A stretch of DNA of 64,000 nt, taken from NCBI RefSeq assembly GCF_001680005.1, contig NC_033564.1:186001-250000 (forward strand), given 5' to 3'. The notes beneath the pieces were generated by a model, which had not been told where the DNA came from, did no database searches, and saw only the letters and a program-made list of their open reading frames with translations. The DNA is from Plasmodium coatneyi. Lineage: Eukaryota; Apicomplexa; Aconoidasida; Haemosporida; Plasmodiidae. The translations under genes were made by a program, and so were the position numbers. Positions within the stretch are counted from its first letter, which is position 1. Each line of letters opens with the position of its first letter. This document shows, piece after piece, positions 1-11,385 of this stretch.

Positions 1-764
1 GTACAACGTAAAAACCTTCCCCACGATAATCATTTTAAAGAAGGGAAAACTGGTAGATACGTATAAGGGTAAGCCCAATTTTATTAGCATGTTTGATTGG
101 CTAAATGTACACTCAGAAACATTTGTCCTCGGTGGAGGCTTCGACATATCTCCAGATAAAACCGTTGACAAACCATGGAAATTTGAACTGGTGCCTAAAT
201 TCACCAAAATGTCACATGGAGATATTTGCTTCAAAAAAGCCGACAAAGGTCTGTGTGTCATTTATTTGAAAGAGGCAGACAAATTAGAAAAAACAGAAAT
301 CGACATGCTCCTCTCGCTGAAGGAGAAGTTTAAGCCACACATAGATGGAAGGTAAGTCCAGGCCAGCGCACCCGCCTATGTATGCGTAACTATGATCGGG
401 CTGACCCATTGTTCACCCTGTTTGCGTTGCTTTACTCTCCCAACTTTTGCACCACTTTTTTACACCCCCCCCCCGCAGAGGCGTCAACTTCAGATACATG
501 TGGATCGATATCACCACGGAGACCAACTTCCGCACCCTATTCGAACTCAAGAACTACCCCTCCGTCGTTGTCTTCAATCCATACAAGCGAATTCGTTACG
601 CTAAACTGAACGAAGATTTGGTTGCTACGAAGGAAAATGTGGAAAAACTTTTGGAAAAAATATCTGGAGGAGATGCTAAATTTACCATGCTCAAGGGACA
701 AACTTTGCCTGAGTTCGTTCAGGATGACTCGAACCCTAAGGCGAACGAAAAGGACGAATTATGA
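1..764 (+). CDS. Thioredoxin-fold (PDI-like) ER-lumen protein, 5' end missing
   Basis: The frame is already open at base 2 and runs to a GTAAGT donor at 352; exon 2 is 479-764 after a C-rich CAG acceptor, and phases agree. The visible start reads V-K-T-F-P-T-I followed by KKGKLVDTYKG, which is the cis-proline strand and following beta hairpin of a thioredoxin fold. The CxxC region, if any, lies outside the window. A second thioredoxin-like unit may follow, because exon 2 has N-Y-P-S-V-V-V-F-N in the same style. The protein ends in EKDEL, a classic ER retrieval signal, so it should reside in the ER lumen of the secretory pathway. Role inferred: redox folding or a non-catalytic PDI-like chaperone. 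The P. falciparum syntenic gene is, from memory, annotated only as thioredoxin-like. Fold confident; catalytic ability cannot be judged here. Confidence 0.8.
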
Positions 765-1540
765 AGGGAACATGTGGTGTATGCTTTGCACACGGAAAAA
801 AGGACCCCATGAACGGAGTGTCGCAATCTTCCTACCTATACGTGCACACCTATATGCTTAGTTGTGACTCCTGCAAGAACATCGCTAATATCTTTATTAA
901 CCATCTTACCTCTTGGAAGAGGAAAAGATGGTGGAAACCTACAGGGGGAAGGAAAATTTTCTCCACATTTGCCTGATGCGCTGCCTCCCCTTCGCCAAAA
1001 CTTCGCAACCCTCCTGCGACACCACACCTTGACACACTCTAATCTATTTCTTCCCCCTTTTTTTTTATTTTTTTTTACCAACCCGTGAAAACATTTTTGC
1101 GTTTTTAAAAAAAAAAAAAAAAATTTAAGAAAACATATTTGTGTTGTGCGCGAAAAAAAAGGGGTGGGAAAAATATGAAGAAGAGAAGCGGCCAAACTGG
1201 GAAGGCAAACTGGGAAGGCAAACTGGAAAGCCAAACGAAGGCGTCATTCGTTCGTCGGCGTTTATACAAAAGAGGGGACTACGACAGGGATGTGTGCACT
1301 TCCCAGGTAGAGAGTGAAAAACCCATCACATCAGATGAGAATAATCAAAAATACAGCCGTAGCAGTAGAAGCAGCGGTCGAAAATACAGCTTAGCCATGC
1401 ATAGGTGCTTCCACACCGTTGCACATAATGTATACGCGAAGACCGAAATGGAGCGCAACTGCAATTAAATAAATTATAACCGTGGCTGCTCTCATTTAGT
1501 TAGGCTCCCTCCACTGCAACAATGTACCTCTTCCCTACCG
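765..1540. other. Tail-to-tail intergenic region
   Basis: This lies between the 3' ends of the thioredoxin-like gene (+) and the WD40 gene (-), so it holds both 3' UTRs. A run of 17 A occurs at 1107-1123. The open frames here (for example 1139-1468 +) have no recognisable motif, and I see no RNA gene. Confidence 0.6.
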
Positions 1541-3289
1541 CTACTCCCCGGCGTGCCCACAAACGTCCCAACATTTCACCGTCTGGTCCCACGACGTAGA
1601 CAAGACCAAGTCACCCACCCACACCATCGCAGAAACGCGACTTCTATGGTTCAACATGGACAAAGTGGAGTGTCTTATTTGAATTTTCTTCGCATGACTG
1701 CTGGCCAAATCGCTTTCATTGAAAAGTAAAAAGGGAATGTCGAACTGGTGGGGTTGCAATCCCAATTGGTTACCTCCCCCCTTAGTGGCGTCATTCGAAA
1801 CGCTTATGCTAATTTTGTTTTTCCCCTTGAAGTTCCTACAACTGGTGCTATTCTTAGAGGTGGGTGCACAATGATGCGATGTCAGTGGTAGTTTTAACCT
1901 GCTAGAGGTTCTCGCCCCTTTGATTTCCCCCTGAGTGGGTCCCTCCCTGGCGTTCCCTAAATAAATCTTACTCGCAGAATTTTGCGCAATTTCCTTCCTA
2001 CTATTTACACCCTTCGTTTTAATAACGTTGAATAACTCATTCCTGGACATGACTTGGACTCTCTTCTCGTGGATGATCTGCACATTTGGAGTCAATGTCC
2101 TCTTCCTATGCGTGTCGAGCATACTAGCCCGTTCCACCTTGCCCACTTTGTCATAATTTTTGTTGCTATTTTCTTTTCTTAACAAATCAGGAGATTTTCT
2201 ATAATTGCACTCAGATACGATAGAACTGGATCGGTTACTTCTAACCGTTTTTTTGTTCAACTGTAGGAAGTTCTTTCCTCCATTTTTGTTCCTATCTGTA
2301 ACCGTTTTGGTGGTTAAGTCTCCAGGAAGGGGAGGCAGAAAGGCACAACTTGCACTCTCCCCAGGAGTGGAAACTGGACCAGCTAGAGACGTACTTGACC
2401 TGTTCATTCCATCCACATTCTTCTCAGTTTGCCAAAGTTTTATACTACCATTATCTGATGAAGAGCAAAAGAGATTATCATATTTTTTCGAGAAGGATAA
2501 AAAACGAATAGGTGAAGTATGTCCAACATATATTTCCAACGGCTTCTTCTCATCGAGCAAACGTAAGTCAAATTTTTTCACTAAACAGTCGGATCCTCCT
2601 GAGTACAAGGAACTTCCATCTGAAAAAACTGTATTGATAGAATACTTAGAGTGTAGGTCTCCATTTTTAAGAATAGGCAATGCTTGTCTGAAGTCAAAAA
2701 ATAGCATGTTCCCTTTGTAGGAACTAAAAATGTGTACCTTATGTTCCTCATTACAAGTGCAATAATTTAAACAGTCACCTATCTCTTCATATCTGTAGAC
2801 ATTTTTTTTTTTATTTAAATCTATTAGACAAATGGATCCTTCCTTACTTCCATAGGTTATTTTATTTTCATCAAAATAGTTCATGCAAAAAATTGAATTA
2901 CATTGGCTAGCTAATATTTCTTTAACCTTCTTTTCGGCCATGTCGATTACGCATATGTTGTCATTTTTGTTTGTCATTCCGGTACACAGGTATCCCATCC
3001 TTTCATGGTAGCTGGAACATAGTATCGGGTTAGCCAGCTTAATGTTCTTCACCTTCGTTGCACTCTTTTTTTCATCCTCTAATGACCAAACAGACACCAG
3101 ACAATCGTGCGAAATTGTTGCAAACTCCTTTTCGCCCACGAGCTGGATCCCCTCAATGGAATTATCGTGTCCTTTGAAGCTCCATAACGGTTTGATGTTG
3201 CTCACCATTCTGCTCCCATCGAACAGCTGCTCATTGTTTTTTATTTCGAACATGTAGTCCTCGCTAGACACGCAGTTTCGGAAATCCAT
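1541..3289 (-). CDS. WD40-repeat protein, conserved in Plasmodium
   Basis: Single exon, 582 aa, start ATG at 3289. The N-terminal half carries WD40 repeats: W-S-F-K-G-H-D near residue 35 with V-S-V-W-S-L, a middle repeat with GGSDCLVKKFDLR, then VGHTSPIRFLSFS with S-I-K-L-W (about residues 255-290). A low-complexity basic/serine-rich insert of roughly 230 residues follows, and the last repeat (VLSTSWDQTVKCWDV) ends the protein. The blade count that I can see is about six to seven, so the C-terminal repeat probably closes the propeller across the insert. WD40 propellers are scaffolds, so partner and pathway cannot be told from sequence. It is divergent from the radial-spoke gene across 1.4 kb. 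Long inserts between conserved blades are normal for Plasmodium. No specific orthologue outside the genus recognised. Confidence 0.85.
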   Translation of the reverse strand: MDFRNCVSSEDYMFEIKNNEQLFDGSRMVSNIKPLWSFKGHDNSIEGIQLVGEKEFATISHDCLVSVWSLEDEKKSATKVKNIKLANPILCSSYHERMGYLCTGMTNKNDNICVIDMAEKKVKEILASQCNSIFCMNYFDENKITYGSKEGSICLIDLNKKKNVYRYEEIGDCLNYCTCNEEHKVHIFSSYKGNMLFFDFRQALPILKNGDLHSKYSINTVFSDGSSLYSGGSDCLVKKFDLRLLDEKKPLEIYVGHTSPIRFLSFSKKYDNLFCSSSDNGSIKLWQTEKNVDGMNRSSTSLAGPVSTPGESASCAFLPPLPGDLTTKTVTDRNKNGGKNFLQLNKKTVRSNRSSSIVSECNYRKSPDLLRKENSNKNYDKVGKVERASMLDTHRKRTLTPNVQIIHEKRVQVMSRNELFNVIKTKGVNSRKEIAQNSASKIYLGNAREGPTQGEIKGARTSSRLKLPLTSHHCAPTSKNSTSCRNFKGKNKISISVSNDATKGGGNQLGLQPHQFDIPFLLFNESDLASSHAKKIQIRHSTLSMLNHRSRVSAMVWVGDLVLSTSWDQTVKCWDVCGHAGE

Positions 3290-4673
3290 CTTGTCTCACA
3301 TCATCGGGATGGTCTACACATAGGCCAATTGAATGCACAATCGAATGCCACTTCGATGAGTAAAAGCAGGTTTGGGGGCAAAACGGCACGTAGAATAAAT
3401 ATATGCACCCCTTCTAAATGACCTCCCAACGATACGCACAAGCACATGTACAGGTCACTTACCATAGAATCCCTCAAAAAAGGGACACACAAGTGCACAC
3501 GTTAACATGTCAGATCGTGGCAACGGGGAAGCAATACAGTGAAGAACTTAAACCACGTGGATCTCATTTACACCATCCGTATGCACACGTGCATCCTTTA
3601 GATACACTTTGGTGGCATAAATGAGCTCCTCCTGGAGAAAACTTCCTAACACCTTTTTTTTTTCCCCCTCTTTACAAGTTCGCGCAGCGTACAATCTACA
3701 TTCCGCCACTCTGAACAACGAAGCGATGCGAGGACAATTTTGAAAATTTGTACTCTACGTTGGTGGGTATCCCCTTGCACATTTTCCAAATGGTGAAAAA
3801 AAAAAAAAAAAAAAAAAAAAGATGAAGAAATGAGACCACTTTATACCCTCTGCTAGCTGTCTTAAGAGGCACAATTTTTTTTTTTTTTTTTTTTTTTTTT
3901 TGTCCCCCCAATTTGAAGCGTGCCCCAAAGGACACTTCCACATCGTTAAAAAGATGGACATGCCAATAGGACTCATCCATCAATCCGATTGGAACACTGC
4001 AGAATCGTCTCACTTCTTCATTGCGTCTAAACGGGATCAAAAAGGGACCTTCGCATTACACCCACCCAGATGCATGCGGGCACCATGCACATAAAGTGAT
4101 GCTTCGCTTTTCTGCACAGTGAATCCCCAAGATGTGCTTCCACCCCCTGCCAACATTGTAACGCAACGTAGTGACATTGCTGCACTAAATGAGAATTAGA
4201 ACTGCCTCTAAAAGGGTAACGTTCTTTTTGCCCATGCGGTCAAACTTCTACATGTCTCCCCCATTAAGAAAAAAATTAAACCCATTCGTGTGACACCGCA
4301 GAACGCACTTCCCTACGTAGCATTCACAGTTTAGTCACTCCGTAGTGACAAACAGAAGTGAGCATTTTAACTGCAATGTCATGTGGGGCAAATTAATTTC
4401 CCGTTTGGTCGTTTTATCTTCCGATTTGTAACGCTCATCTGGACGTACATTCGTATAAGGCATACTGGGGCGTGTCATAGGATGGGTTCCTGTTCCGTAA
4501 CTCCCCCGATGATTTCCCCAGAGAGGCTAAACAGGCTGAACAGGCTATGTTAAGCCAAGCATAGCCACGCCTCTAGTAGATACACTGCAGGACACCTGTA
4601 AAGAACACACTTCTCCTAAAAAGAAGTTATACTGCTTCCACCCCCACGGTACTCCACAAACATTACAGACAGG
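3290..4673. promoter_or_regulatory. Head-to-head promoter region (WD40 / radial spoke)
   Basis: The 1.4 kb between two divergent start codons must hold both promoters. It contains a 25-A run and a 27-T run (see the repeat entry). I see no recognisable transcription-factor site that I would defend, and the short open frames are random or homopolymer translations. Confidence 0.5.
3796..3901. repeat. Facing homopolymer runs A25 / T27
   Basis: A25 at 3796-3820 and T27 at 3875-3901 flank a 54-bp spacer that includes GCTAGCT at 3852-3858. The arms are self-complementary, so the segment could form a long A:T hairpin, and it is likely to be length-polymorphic. A similar arrangement occurs at 6573-6662. 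Confidence 0.8.
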
Positions 4674-6536
4674 ATGAAGAACAACCTGATGCTTTCCCTT
4701 AACAACGCCAAGGATTATCTGAAAAGCCGAAACGAAAATGGCCAATCTGTGTACAACCATATATGCGACGTCATCAATTTTATCATCGTGGAAAAGCCAG
4801 AAAAAAGTTATGAACATTTCGAAATGATCTCTAGTCATATAAAGGAAAGTAAAAAGGGGGACTCTGTTTCTGCTCCGTCTAACGCATTGTATGCCTCTTC
4901 TTCCCATCGCGGAAAGGGCAAAACGTCCAAAGATGCCAACTCGAGGGACGTCAATTTAGACAATTACATACTGCAAGACTACATAAAAAATAAAAAGGAC
5001 TGGCTAGCCAAAATAAAATTCTCACTCCAGAAGAAAGTGCAGCCAAAATACTCCCATTTACCTTTTTTAAAAAATTTTTATGAACAAGCGAAATTAATTA
5101 ACTGGGCAGGATACCACATAGGGAGCGATTCTGTTTGGCTCATTAATGAATCCGTGAAAGATGTCCTCGAAAAATATAAAAATGAACTGGCGTCCTTACA
5201 TTTCTGGGGAATACTCAAAGGGGTAAAAAAAGACTACTACATTTTGGAAGGCCTTCTAAAGGGAGACTCCAGCTTCCTGTTTCAGAAGAAAGGGGGAAAA
5301 TCCGCACCTTCGGAGGATTCAAATGGAGGGGCCTCCTCCAGGAGCGGAGGGTCCGAATCAACAGACGGGGGGGAGCAGGAAGAGGATGATGAAGACGACG
5401 ATAACAACGATGATGAGGAGGAAGAAGAAGAGAACGACAATGAAGAAGAGCAGGAGTATCGAAATAAGAACCATAGAAAATCAACAAACCGAAAGGGGAA
5501 AAATAAATCTACGGACAACCACCAGCTAAAGTACAAAAAGGAAGACTTTGTCACCTTCAACAAGAGAGTCAATAGATACGTCTACTGGGCATCCGTGAAC
5601 GGAACAGATGAATGGGTTCTCCTAAAACCTACAACCCCAGAGTACATCCAAATGGCTAGTAAAACAAATAAAATGCTGACAGGAGATATGAACAAAATAA
5701 TAACCGCCTTCCCAAACATTGCCATAAAAGAAAAGCACTACCTCAGAGCTCTCATTTCGCTCATATCGTCCCACACGCACATATCGCCTAGGAAGTATTA
5801 CATCACCAGAGGGGCAGAAAAAAAACAGCTAGCTGGCAAGGGAAAAAAGGGAGCGAAAAATCAAAACAGTGATGAAGATGAAGATGAACAGGATTACTCC
5901 GATGCGTCTAATGGAAAAAATGATGATTCTAGCGAAACGAAAGATGAAAATGAATATACTGAGAATGGTGAAGAGGAGGACGAAGCAGATGATGAGGGAG
6001 AAAAACGGAACGGAGATCCTGACCATGATAATGACAACCACGATGCTGGAGATGATATCCTAATCGAAAATAAAAAGTTCCAATTCGATGCAAATGCTCT
6101 TTCACGCCTAGAAAACTGGGTTCACTGCAAACATAACTTCCTCCCAAATGGACATGTCTGCTACCCCAAAGATGGACCCACGAAAAATGGGGGACGAGCA
6201 AGTAACGCCAAAATGAAACACATTATTAAACATAACCCACCTTTAAAAATCCTAAGAGGCATCAATGCGCAAAAAGAAAACCAAGTTGCTCCCACGTGGA
6301 AAGTGAAGCACCTCAATCCTGGCCACTACTACGGAGATCACAGTCTCCACTACGATGTAATTGTCCTATACAATTTTATCTTTTATGGCGCCTTTACTGT
6401 TTACTCAAATAAGCAATTTTTTAACTTCTACATTGGAAATGGGATAAAATCCAAGCACTCGTTTATTCATACTTACCAGCCTGGCAAAGTCGAATCAGAC
6501 GAGAGTGAGTTATCCGAGGTGGACCACTCAAGCTGA
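4674..6536 (+). CDS. Radial spoke head protein 4/6 homologue
   Basis: Single exon, 620 aa. The N-terminus (YNHICDVINFIIVEKPEKSY) matches the docking helix of RSPH4A/RSPH6A. Family blocks follow in the right order: RYVYWASVNGTDEWVLL and P-T-T-P-E-Y-I near residues 300-325, YLRALISLISSHTHISPRKY near 357-378, the LENWVHCKHNFLPNGHVCYP block near 476-496, and NFYIGNGIK near 583-592. In motile cilia this protein forms the head of radial spokes and regulates dynein. In Plasmodium the only axoneme is that of the male gamete, so expression in gametocytes is inferred. Two very acidic inserts (about residues 225-270 and 395-460) separate the conserved blocks. Length is within the family range even though the inserts are parasite-specific. 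Confidence 0.85.
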   Translation: MKNNLMLSLNNAKDYLKSRNENGQSVYNHICDVINFIIVEKPEKSYEHFEMISSHIKESKKGDSVSAPSNALYASSSHRGKGKTSKDANSRDVNLDNYILQDYIKNKKDWLAKIKFSLQKKVQPKYSHLPFLKNFYEQAKLINWAGYHIGSDSVWLINESVKDVLEKYKNELASLHFWGILKGVKKDYYILEGLLKGDSSFLFQKKGGKSAPSEDSNGGASSRSGGSESTDGGEQEEDDEDDDNNDDEEEEEENDNEEEQEYRNKNHRKSTNRKGKNKSTDNHQLKYKKEDFVTFNKRVNRYVYWASVNGTDEWVLLKPTTPEYIQMASKTNKMLTGDMNKIITAFPNIAIKEKHYLRALISLISSHTHISPRKYYITRGAEKKQLAGKGKKGAKNQNSDEDEDEQDYSDASNGKNDDSSETKDENEYTENGEEEDEADDEGEKRNGDPDHDNDNHDAGDDILIENKKFQFDANALSRLENWVHCKHNFLPNGHVCYPKDGPTKNGGRASNAKMKHIIKHNPPLKILRGINAQKENQVAPTWKVKHLNPGHYYGDHSLHYDVIVLYNFIFYGAFTVYSNKQFFNFYIGNGIKSKHSFIHTYQPGKVESDESELSEVDHSS

Positions 6537-6631
6537 GGGGAATACCACCCCCCCTTTGCGATGAAATGGACCAAAAAAAAAAAAAAAAAAAATTTATATG
6601 TGCGTATGATGTGGTCTTTGTTCCAGCTAGC

Positions 6632-6664
<33 letters not shown>

Positions 6665-7400
6665 CCTGTCGTAATGACTTCGCTTTGCCACTACATGGTG
6701 GTGTGAGCAAGTCTCCTTTTGTTGCTCCAGCAGGACATCATTTTGGAGGTACCAACATACATGGTCACTTTCGAAATAAAACCATCTGATGCACATAAAA
6801 ATCGATTAAAAAGTATTACGCTACATTGGGATGAGAATATGACCGTAACATTGTTATCACCATTGGATGGTACGCACCGCTAGTTGGTGCCATCCCTCCG
6901 CACACAAAAACGCATAATACCGTCTCACAACATATTGGAAACGACTCCTCATGGGAGGAAAAGTAAATGACCAAATGGTCCTCAAACCATATTGAAAATG
7001 TTAAACAAGTTACGCTCCTTGTTAAAGTGTACGCAGAAATTTCCATCATGCGGGAGATCATACAAAAAAATATATATATATAAATAGAGCCAACAAATGC
7101 GGGTCCCACTAAGGGAGACACACTCACAGGTAGGGGATTTCCAAACTGCTCTTCACTCAAAGGAGGTCCCCTTCACCAACAGGTTTCTTAAAATGTTTAA
7201 AAAAAAGGAAAACGCAAGAGCAATACTTCAAAGGTGCCCTGCCCACATAGTGTTTACATTGGCTTCCATTTCGTGTCAGCTTGGATAATGAGCTACGTTT
7301 TTGTTGAATCAAATGGGTCATACTCCAAACGGGCATCCGTAAAAAAACGCACAGACTGCTTCTTCCCACTGTTAGTATAGAACATCGACCCCAGGTTACA
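6537..7400. other. Tail-to-tail intergenic region
   Basis: This is the 3' flank of the radial spoke gene (+) and of RPC8 (-). It holds an A20/T29 homopolymer pair and a short TA repeat near 7070-7082. I see no coding signal. Confidence 0.6.
6573..6662. repeat. Facing homopolymer runs A20 / T29 with AGCTAGCT
   Basis: A20 at 6573-6592 and T29 at 6634-6662 flank a 41-bp spacer. The palindrome AGCTAGCT (6625-6632) sits one base before the T run. The spacer is not similar to that of the 3796-3901 pair except for the GCTAGCT core. Confidence 0.8.
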
Positions 7401-8713
7401 CTAGTTCCACCATTTGACCAAGCCTAGTCCGTCCTGCTGCACGGTGCCCTTCAAAAGGGGATTACATACAAATGGGTGAGGAGATAACAAACGTGCTGAG
7501 GAGGGGAAGAAATCCCCCAATGACAACGCTATGTGGGGACAAATCGTATAGCCGCGTCGCCATTCGGCTGCCCTATCTTACCGTTATGGACATCGATGGA
7601 GTCGTCTCATCCTTCCGCATCTCGTTGGGGTCTGCATAAAGTGCACATTCATTTATTCATGTGTCACCGCATTTGCGTGTTCATGTAGTACACACCTTCA
7701 CATGCACATACGTCAAGTGCGCTTTTTTTTTTTTTTTATTTTCCCCCCCGTGCTTACCGCTAAAATAGGTGTCCAGAACCCGCACCCTTATCAACTCATC
7801 TTTTGTGTAAAAAAATTTTATCCCCTCGTACATCCAGAACCACTCCTTCTTCTCCATATCACTAACGGGAAAACGCAAAAATGGGCAAAAAAAAAAAAAA
7901 AAAAAAAAAAAGTGTGATCATTCATAGGAAGGTCATTCCCACTGCTGCCGCTCCCAAGTCGTTCATTTTTATCCGCACGAAAAAGAAAGCATTTCTTTTT
8001 TTATATCTTAGCTCTCATCTTACAACTCCTTGGGCTCCTTCAAATTGGCACAGTTCACCCGGATGTTCTCGAAGAAACCTATGCTGACTACAAACGAATA
8101 GGGGGGGTAATGCATCATACATGGGGCGCTACACATGCACAAAAAAAAAAAACATATAACTTATTCTATGAGTGCACCATGCTTTATTGATGTGTGTCCT
8201 ACTTATGATCCCATTCGAGTCGGAGTTTTTAACGAAGCCCTCAATAATTTCATTTTCAAACGGCTGGAAATATACCAGCCTGAAAATTACGTCAAATCGA
8301 ATCTCCCCTGTGCCTTTTAGAATCTCCCTATTCTTCACCTCCAGTATGTCGTACAGACCAACACACAGACCTACATTTTGCAGCACCTTAAAAGGGGGGA
8401 AGGAAAATTGTTCCAATTTTTAGGTTCACTTAAATGGTTCACACTGAAATGGGTTTACCCCTTCGCTTAAAGAATGTGCTGCATAACTTGGCTGACCGAT
8501 ACAAGCAGAGGAAAAAAGTGTCACTTTTTTTTTTTCTTTTCCTGTATGGGACACACACTCTGCTCCTTTACAGCCGGTTCTTTGCCTCGCTCACAATCGT
8601 ACCTTGTCGACATACTTGGCTCTTATCAAAAATTCAATCACATTTTTTAACTCCTCCTCCATAAAATGGGGCTCAATCTTTATCACGTCCTCTATGCGAA
8701 ACAGGGAGAACAT
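7401..8713 (-). CDS. RPC8: DNA-directed RNA polymerase III subunit RPC8 (RPB7 family)
   Basis: I assembled six exons on the minus strand: 8713-8603, 8386-8203, 8087-8024, 7861-7758, 7631-7582 and 7448-7401. All have GT-AG ends and compatible phases, giving 186 aa. The order fits RPC8 (POLR3H): start MFSLFRIEDVIKIEP, then NVGLCVGLYDILEV (the YNVGLCI-type tip), V-Y-F-Q-P-F-E-N-E-I-I-E-G opening the S1/OB domain, ISIGFFENIRV, EWFWMYEG, and the family-typical end GLGLVKWWN. With its RPC9 partner this subunit forms the stalk of RNA polymerase III, used in initiation at tRNA and 5S genes. It is slightly shorter than yeast or human proteins (about 204-212 aa). Intron 3 contains an A25 run as read on the plus strand (7887-7911). 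The GLGL..WW end favours RPC8 over RPB7. No exon is long enough to be seen as a gene by itself. Confidence 0.88.
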
Positions 8714-10192
8714 CCTTGATGCTTAACAATGGGGAAAAACTGGGGGGTCTTCTTCCCTACTTTACGTAGGTTGTTCATGCTTTCACCAGGGGGTAAATAA
8801 GCGTACACCTCTGTATGCATATGTTCACTAGGTAAACTGCTGGTAAACAGTGGGCTACTCTCATGAGGAAAGAAAAACCAACACCGAAAACGCCATTTTT
8901 GAACGCTATACTGCTTGGGCGCCAATAATACACGCCAAGTGAATGTTTCACGCAGGTGTTATATCATTTGGGCGTATGCAACAGTGACCGGTTAAAAATG
9001 GTGGGGTGAAAAAAATGTGTTTTTTATGTAATGCCCACTCCGTCTGAACATCCCAACGCGTATCTTGAAACGGTAATTTTATCGTTGCCCATTCTTTTGC
9101 CCTGGGGCACGTGCCCCCTCGTTAATTCCCCGACATTTTTTTTTTTTTCATTTTTACGCTCCTTCCTCGGCCCCTTTCCTGCATAACGGGGTTCTTGCTT
9201 CAGCCCCACCGTCCGCGGGCGCTCCGAGGCAAATTTTTTTAACACATGAAACTTTTATTAATCTAATGCTTAAACAGTTGGTACGGTTTTTTCCTTCCGA
9301 TGGTTATCTATCCCCAATTTAATTTTTTTTTTTTTTTTTTTTTCCCTTTAAGTATATAGAATACACGCGTTTTTAGCCGCAAACATTAAGCTACCCCCCC
9401 TCCATCATTATCATCACGCACCTATACCTTTACCGGCAGGAGGTTCTTCCTTAGGATAGAACACGTACGTGATGCCTGAGCAAATGTACACGCGTAGCCA
9501 CTCCAGATATATATATACTTTTCCCCCCGTGGAAGTTATGCCTACATGCTTGTAAATGACCGACAAGCAAAATTGCTTACTCTTATATTAGATGCCTCTA
9601 AAGTGGAAGGAAGATGGTAAGTTCCCCGTTTGGATAATACCTGCCTATTCGAAGGGGTCACACCGGGGAATTACCTTCACAGGAAATATTTTTTGCTTAT
9701 CCGTCAATGCAGTCGAACACTGCTACAAATGGAGGTGCACACGGGGAGGGCCCACTTAGGGTGTCCCCCTTTTTGCTGCAAGCAAATGATGCACCCCTTT
9801 CCCCGTATGTGTGTTAACCGCGGTTCTTGTTCTTGCGCTCTTCCCCCTCGCAGATCGCCTAAGCAGAAAAGCATGTCCATCTCAGCGCTCGCCGAGTTAA
9901 CTACCCCGTGCAGCTAATCCATGTGCACATCTTTTTCAAGCAAATCGAAACAGTTAGTTAAACACGTGATGATCACCCCATTCCGTGTGTACGAAAGTTA
10001 TCACCCGTTCGAATCACCTGACATGTAAAGCACGTCCTCGACGGAAGAGACCAAAGCTGAGCATCTTCACCACGTTGGCTGATACGTCCTCCAGTTTAAT
10101 AGCTCACAGCGTCAGAACCCGCTCCACCAGGTCGAAGCAGCACCGAAGCAACACCCAACAGACACATTGCCCAACTAAATGATGAAGTGAAA
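8714..10192. promoter_or_regulatory. Head-to-head region RPC8 / MFS transporter
   Basis: 1.5 kb between divergent starts. It holds a T20-class run near 9321-9343. Two coding-looking scraps have splice signals but no recognisable product: a plus-strand start at 9592 ending in a GTAAGT donor at 9617, and a minus-strand stretch at about 10018-10103. Neither is firm enough to call a gene (see findings). Confidence 0.45.
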
Positions 10193-11353
10193 ATGAAAAA
10201 ATGGAAAGGGAAAAGAAGATGGCACATAAATATCATCCTGATGTTCATCCATCATTTTTTTGATAGGATAAATTATTCCATGAGGAACACCTTCCTCCAT
10301 GACCATTACATTTATATGAAGTTTAGAAAAAATAAAATTATCGGTCTGTTGTCTATTATCAATTCTTCAGTATGTTTGATTATTACCCCCTTGGTTGGAT
10401 ACTACTGCGATAAGCATAAGAAAGACAGGAAGAAAATGTTGCAGGCTATATCTGTGTCCTACCTGCTGGTGAATATTATTCACTACATGTTCATACGGAC
10501 TAGCAGTTTGGGCCTCATCATATTCGTCACTGCGGTAACGAAGATGCTGCACGAGTGTTCCCACGTGATTACCGAGTCGATCTTCATAGAGAGCATAGAC
10601 CGGGGTGAGTCTCTCCCTCTAACCAGTGTGTGCCTGTGCACCATTACCTATACACCCGTAATTATATACCCGCAATTATACACACGTACTTACACATGCT
10701 TATGTTTACCCGCAGGCAAGAAGAGCATCATCTTTACCTACCAGAAACTCATCAGCACAGTGGCCACCATGCTAGGACCTTTTTTTTGTCTCATCCTATT
10801 CTACGTGTATAATGACAAGTGGAACATAAAAAACATTTTTGTCATTTTCCAGTTTTCTATATTAACAATTCTGCCACAGACGTTCATAAGTTTCCTATGG
10901 CAGAACAATCCTGTCGACATGGTTAAGAGTCCCGAGGAGATGGAATTGATCTCCAAGAAAAACGACAAGAAGAGTGTTTTTTGCCTCTCCACAAGTCATA
11001 TACCGTACATTGTTTTCGTTTCTCATATTATTACCCTAGCTGGCGCAGGTAGGCCTTCTTCTCCACGTGGTGCACGTAGCATACCTGTGCATGCAACAAT
11101 ACCGTCCTGTTCACTCATTTTTGCATCCCCCCGCAGGCATGACGTTCAAATACTTCTCCCTGTTTCTCAAATCCGAATATAAAGTGTCTCCTATTCTCAT
11201 GTGCGTCCTCAACATTGTCATTCCAGTCCTCCTCACCTTTTTCACCTACAGTAATATTTTGAAAAGGACCCCCACAGGGAGGAAAAGCGCCTTCGTAGTG
11301 TACATTCACACAAATGTGTACATATTTTTTTTACATTCATTTATATGTATGTA

Positions 11354-11385
<32 letters not shown>

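Noticed and set aside
4545..4907. Antisense open frame of 120 aa over the radial spoke gene start
   Set aside because: It is the shadow of the conserved N-terminus on the other strand and has no motif.
9592..9917. Short spliced frame starting MPLKWKED with a GTAAGT donor
   Set aside because: Several acceptors are possible and none gives a recognisable or clearly conserved product.
10001..10030. GTTCGAATC resembling a tRNA T-loop; also TTCGAACC near 13228
   Set aside because: The flanking bases do not form the 5-bp T-stem and there is no acceptor or anticodon stem.
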